DNA from: JAWXUE01 sp044432865
Lineage (GTDB): Bacteria > Bacillota_I > Bacilli_A > Acholeplasmatales > Anaeroplasmataceae
DNA length: 8,052 nucleotides
Direction: 5' to 3'
NCBI GenBank assembly: GCA_044432865.1
Contig: JAWXUF010000049.1
Span: 1 to 8,052, forward strand
The position numbers and the translations under genes were made by a program. Each line of letters opens with the position of its first letter. Positions within the stretch are counted from its first letter, which is position 1. This document shows positions 6,232-8,052 of the stretch, one piece after another. Under the pieces are notes generated by a model, which saw only the letters and a program-made list of their open reading frames with translations, did not search any database and was not told where the DNA came from.

Positions 6232-7815
6232 ATGATAGACTTTATAGTTGCGTTAGTTGTTTTTGTATTTATATTAGGTTTTTTAGTTACTTTGCATGAA
6301 TTCGGACATTTTTACTTTGCTAAAAAGGCTGGGATATTATGTTCAGAGTTTTCAATTGGAATGGGACCAATAATTTATAGAGTTAAAAAAGGTGAAACAT
6401 ACTGGAGTATTAGAGCTATCCCTGTTGGTGGATTTGTTTCTATGGCCGGCGAAGATATGAATGAATCACTAATAAAGGTTGGTTCGACAATTTCCTTACA
6501 ACTTGAAAATGAACTGGTTACAGAGATTATTTTAAATGAAAATATCGATGGTGATATTCAGGGTGAAGTAATTAGTAGAGATATGTATGGTAAGGATTCA
6601 AATGATTTATATATTGAATTAAATGTAAATGGTGAAATGATTAAATACAATATTGCTGAAGAGTGTTATTATGTTTTATCGAAAAACCAAAAAGTTGCTG
6701 TTGCTCCATATGATAGATGTTTTGAATCTAAAACATTAAAAGAGAGATTCTTGGCAATTATTGCTGGACCAGTAATGAATTTGATTATTGCCTTGGTTTT
6801 ATTTATGATGGTTGGTCTTGCAACGGGTGTTGCAACAAATGAAAATGTGATTGGTAGTGTCACAACAAACACTGCACAGTTATACCTTGAAGAAGGTGAT
6901 GTCATAACTAAGATTGGGGATTACACAGTTGATTCGTGGGATGACATTGGAGTTGCTATGAATTTACTTCAGGCTCAAGGTGCGACTACTATTCCTATGG
7001 TTATTGATAGAGAGGGAGAAAAAGATAAACCTGTAAATGTTAAAGCTACTATTCAAATATTAAATGTTGGTATTTCTAATCTTAATTTGACAAAAGATCA
7101 AGATGGATATGTTGGTCCAGGGATTGTACTTGGAAGCATGGCAACAGGGAATAGAGCTTATGAATCAGGATTAAGAGAAGGAGACGTTTTACTTTCTGTA
7201 ATGTATAATGGTGAAGAGCATTATATAAATACATGGTTAGACGCTATGACATTTTTCAAGAGTGTAGGAGATGTTTCTGCAAAAGTTTCTTTTAATTATT
7301 CAAGAGATGGTGTTGAATCAACTACTAATGAGGTAGTTTTATATGATGAAGCTACTTTAACTAAATTAAAAGCTCCATTAATTTCATATACTATTGGTAT
7401 TACTGCTACAACAAAATTTGATTTTATTGGTGGGTTACAAAATGGTTTGATTTTAACATGGGAAAATGCTACAATGATTTTCACTACATTAGGACTTGTT
7501 TTAAATCCTTCAGTTGCGATAGGTGTAAGTGATTTATCTGGGCCTATTGGTATATTTGGAATGGTGCAAGATTACATGGATGCTGGGTTCATTGCTATAT
7601 TAAGTCTTGTTGGTATGTTAAGTGTTAATTTATTTATCGTTAACTTATTACCATTCCCTGCTTTAGATGGTGGTAGATTAGTGTTCCTTGGCGTTGAAGG
7701 AGTAACTAAGAAACCTGTTAATAAAAATGTTGAAAACAACATAAATTTCGTTGGATTTGTATTATTAATGGCTTTAATGTTATATATTACATTCCAAGAT
7801 GTATTAAGGTTGTAA
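6232..7815 (+). CDS. rseP: RIP metalloprotease RseP/RasP (site-2 protease)
   Basis: This is an M50 intramembrane zinc protease that cuts transmembrane segments of anti-sigma factors (RsiW in Bacillus), signal peptides or division proteins after a first extracellular cut. Numbering from ATG 6232 (527 residues): the first membrane helix carries HEFGH at 22-26 (zinc ligands and catalytic Glu), then IRAIPVGGFVSMAGED (60-75), a conserved IIAGPVMN at about 176-183, and LLPFPALDGGRL with the third zinc ligand D479 near the C-terminus. Between helices two and three lie what look like two PDZ domains (around 205-280 and 290-375), each with a GDV motif. It is longer than the roughly 420 residues of B. 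subtilis RasP. ATG 6232 lies two bases after the dxr stop; in-frame TTG 6220 or GTG 6223 would overlap dxr and are better spaced from AAAGG at 6210-6214, so the start is uncertain by up to four codons. The substrate cannot be told from the sequence. Confidence 0.95.
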   Translation: MIDFIVALVVFVFILGFLVTLHEFGHFYFAKKAGILCSEFSIGMGPIIYRVKKGETYWSIRAIPVGGFVSMAGEDMNESLIKVGSTISLQLENELVTEIILNENIDGDIQGEVISRDMYGKDSNDLYIELNVNGEMIKYNIAEECYYVLSKNQKVAVAPYDRCFESKTLKERFLAIIAGPVMNLIIALVLFMMVGLATGVATNENVIGSVTTNTAQLYLEEGDVITKIGDYTVDSWDDIGVAMNLLQAQGATTIPMVIDREGEKDKPVNVKATIQILNVGISNLNLTKDQDGYVGPGIVLGSMATGNRAYESGLREGDVLLSVMYNGEEHYINTWLDAMTFFKSVGDVSAKVSFNYSRDGVESTTNEVVLYDEATLTKLKAPLISYTIGITATTKFDFIGGLQNGLILTWENATMIFTTLGLVLNPSVAIGVSDLSGPIGIFGMVQDYMDAGFIAILSLVGMLSVNLFIVNLLPFPALDGGRLVFLGVEGVTKKPVNKNVENNINFVGFVLLMALMLYITFQDVLRL

Positions 7816-7821
7816 CGGTGT

Positions 7822-7855
7822 AAATGCATAAGATTTTTATCTTATGCATTTTTTT
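7822..7855 (+). terminator. Intrinsic terminator after rseP
   Basis: A perfect 13-pair stem (7822-7834 with 7839-7851, core ATGCATAAGAT/ATCTTATGCAT) with a TTTT loop is followed by T through 7855. It begins seven bases after the rseP stop and insulates the downstream rRNA promoter from the protein operon. Confidence 0.9.
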
Positions 7856-7906
7856 ATAAAAATATTAAAAAAACAATTGACATTACTATGTGAGTAGTGG
7901 TATACT
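7856..7906 (+). promoter_or_regulatory. rRNA operon promoter with A/T-rich upstream element
   Basis: A consensus TTGACA (7877-7882) and TATACT (7901-7906) are 18 bases apart, with TGG at 7898-7900 giving an extended -10. The 20 bases before the -35 are almost pure A/T with phased A-tracts, as in an UP element that contacts the alpha subunit. The expected start is near G7913. In Firmicutes, rRNA promoters that begin with G are tied to GTP levels; that this one is so controlled is inference. Confidence 0.85.
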
Positions 7907-7912
7907 TAAAAA

Positions 7913-8045
7913 GCACGTGAGTTTACGTGTAATATTTAGGTCTTTGAAAACTGAACATGACGAATAAGCGAACAAATAACAAACGCAATTTCAAACAAGA
8001 TAACAAAAGCAAACGAAATTGAGCAAGTAAAAACAAAACATAAAA
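7913..8045 (+). other. rRNA operon leader (boxA and processing region)
   Basis: After the promoter, a short hairpin (CACGT 7914-7918 with ACGTG 7925-7929) precedes GGTCTTTGAAAACTGAACA at 7939-7957. The TCTTTGA core is the boxA antitermination site bound by NusB/NusE in rRNA leaders of Firmicutes. The rest is rich in A and C and poor in T. A seven-pair inverted repeat, CAATTTC 7986-7992 with GAAATTG 8015-8021, could form a local hairpin or take part in the long 16S processing stem whose other half would lie outside the window. No protein-coding sequence is seen here. Confidence 0.8.
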
Positions 8046-8052
8046 TTTATGG
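8046..8052 (+). rRNA. 5' end of 16S rRNA (first bases only)
   Basis: The window ends in TTTATGG. Many Firmicutes 16S genes begin TTTATNGGAGAGTTTGATC or TTTATGGAGAGTTTGATC, so these seven bases fit mature positions 1-7, about 130 bases after the likely transcription start and about 90 after boxA. The diagnostic AGAGTTTGATC itself is beyond the edge, so this call rests on the leader and the position. Confidence 0.55.

Noticed and set aside
1..8052. CRISPR arrays, insertion sequences, tRNA genes or phage genes
   Set aside because: I saw no regularly spaced repeats, no transposase or integrase motifs, no terminal inverted repeats with target duplications and no tRNA-like cloverleaf; the whole window is housekeeping genes.

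Overview
The window is a low-GC, clearly bacterial segment in which every confidently identified gene lies on the + strand. It carries the classic Firmicutes housekeeping run rpsB - tsf - pyrH - frr - uppS - cdsA - dxr - rseP and ends in the leader of an rRNA operon. The strong A+T bias, the gene order, GGAGG-type ribosome binding sites, intrinsic terminators with T-tails and the Bacillus-like boxA (TCTTTGAAAACTGAACA) point to a Bacilli / Erysipelotrichia / Mollicutes-side organism; I cannot name the species. TGA acts as a stop (uppS ends with TGA straight after the conserved C-terminal FGG) and tryptophans are TGG, so the Mycoplasma code is not in use. UppS and Dxr imply polyprenyl carrier synthesis, probably for a cell wall, and isoprenoid supply through the MEP pathway.

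Layout. 1-285: AT-rich intergenic region with a possible divergent gene start at the left edge, a very good promoter at 144-172, and a 5' leader that can fold into a compact two-helix RNA at 191-254 upstream of the rpsB ribosome binding site. 286-2100: rpsB and tsf, closed by a strong intrinsic terminator (2109-2137). 2168-3430: pyrH and frr, closed by a second terminator (3436-3465). 3475-5078: an extended -10 promoter directly after that terminator, then uppS and cdsA with stop/start overlap. 5078-7815: dxr and rseP, again touching or overlapping. 7822-7855: a third strong terminator. 7856-8052: a strong rRNA promoter with an A/T-rich upstream region, boxA, a T-poor leader, and apparently the first seven bases of 16S rRNA.

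How the genes fit together. rpsB, tsf, pyrH and frr serve translation (ribosomal protein S2, EF-Ts, ribosome recycling factor) plus the UMP kinase step of pyrimidine nucleotide synthesis. uppS, cdsA, dxr and rseP serve the envelope: Dxr commits carbon to isoprenoids, UppS makes the C55 lipid carrier precursor, CdsA makes CDP-diacylglycerol for phospholipids, and RseP is the intramembrane site-2 protease. Three terminators and three promoters divide the run into about four transcription units.

The gene content is ordinary. The item most worth following up is the structured rpsB leader, which looks like a candidate cis-regulatory RNA, possibly for S2 autoregulation. Secondary points are the terminator between tsf and pyrH with no visible promoter after it, the Pro/Gly/Asn-rich S2 tail, and the replacement of the usual proS/polC neighbours of rseP by an rRNA operon.
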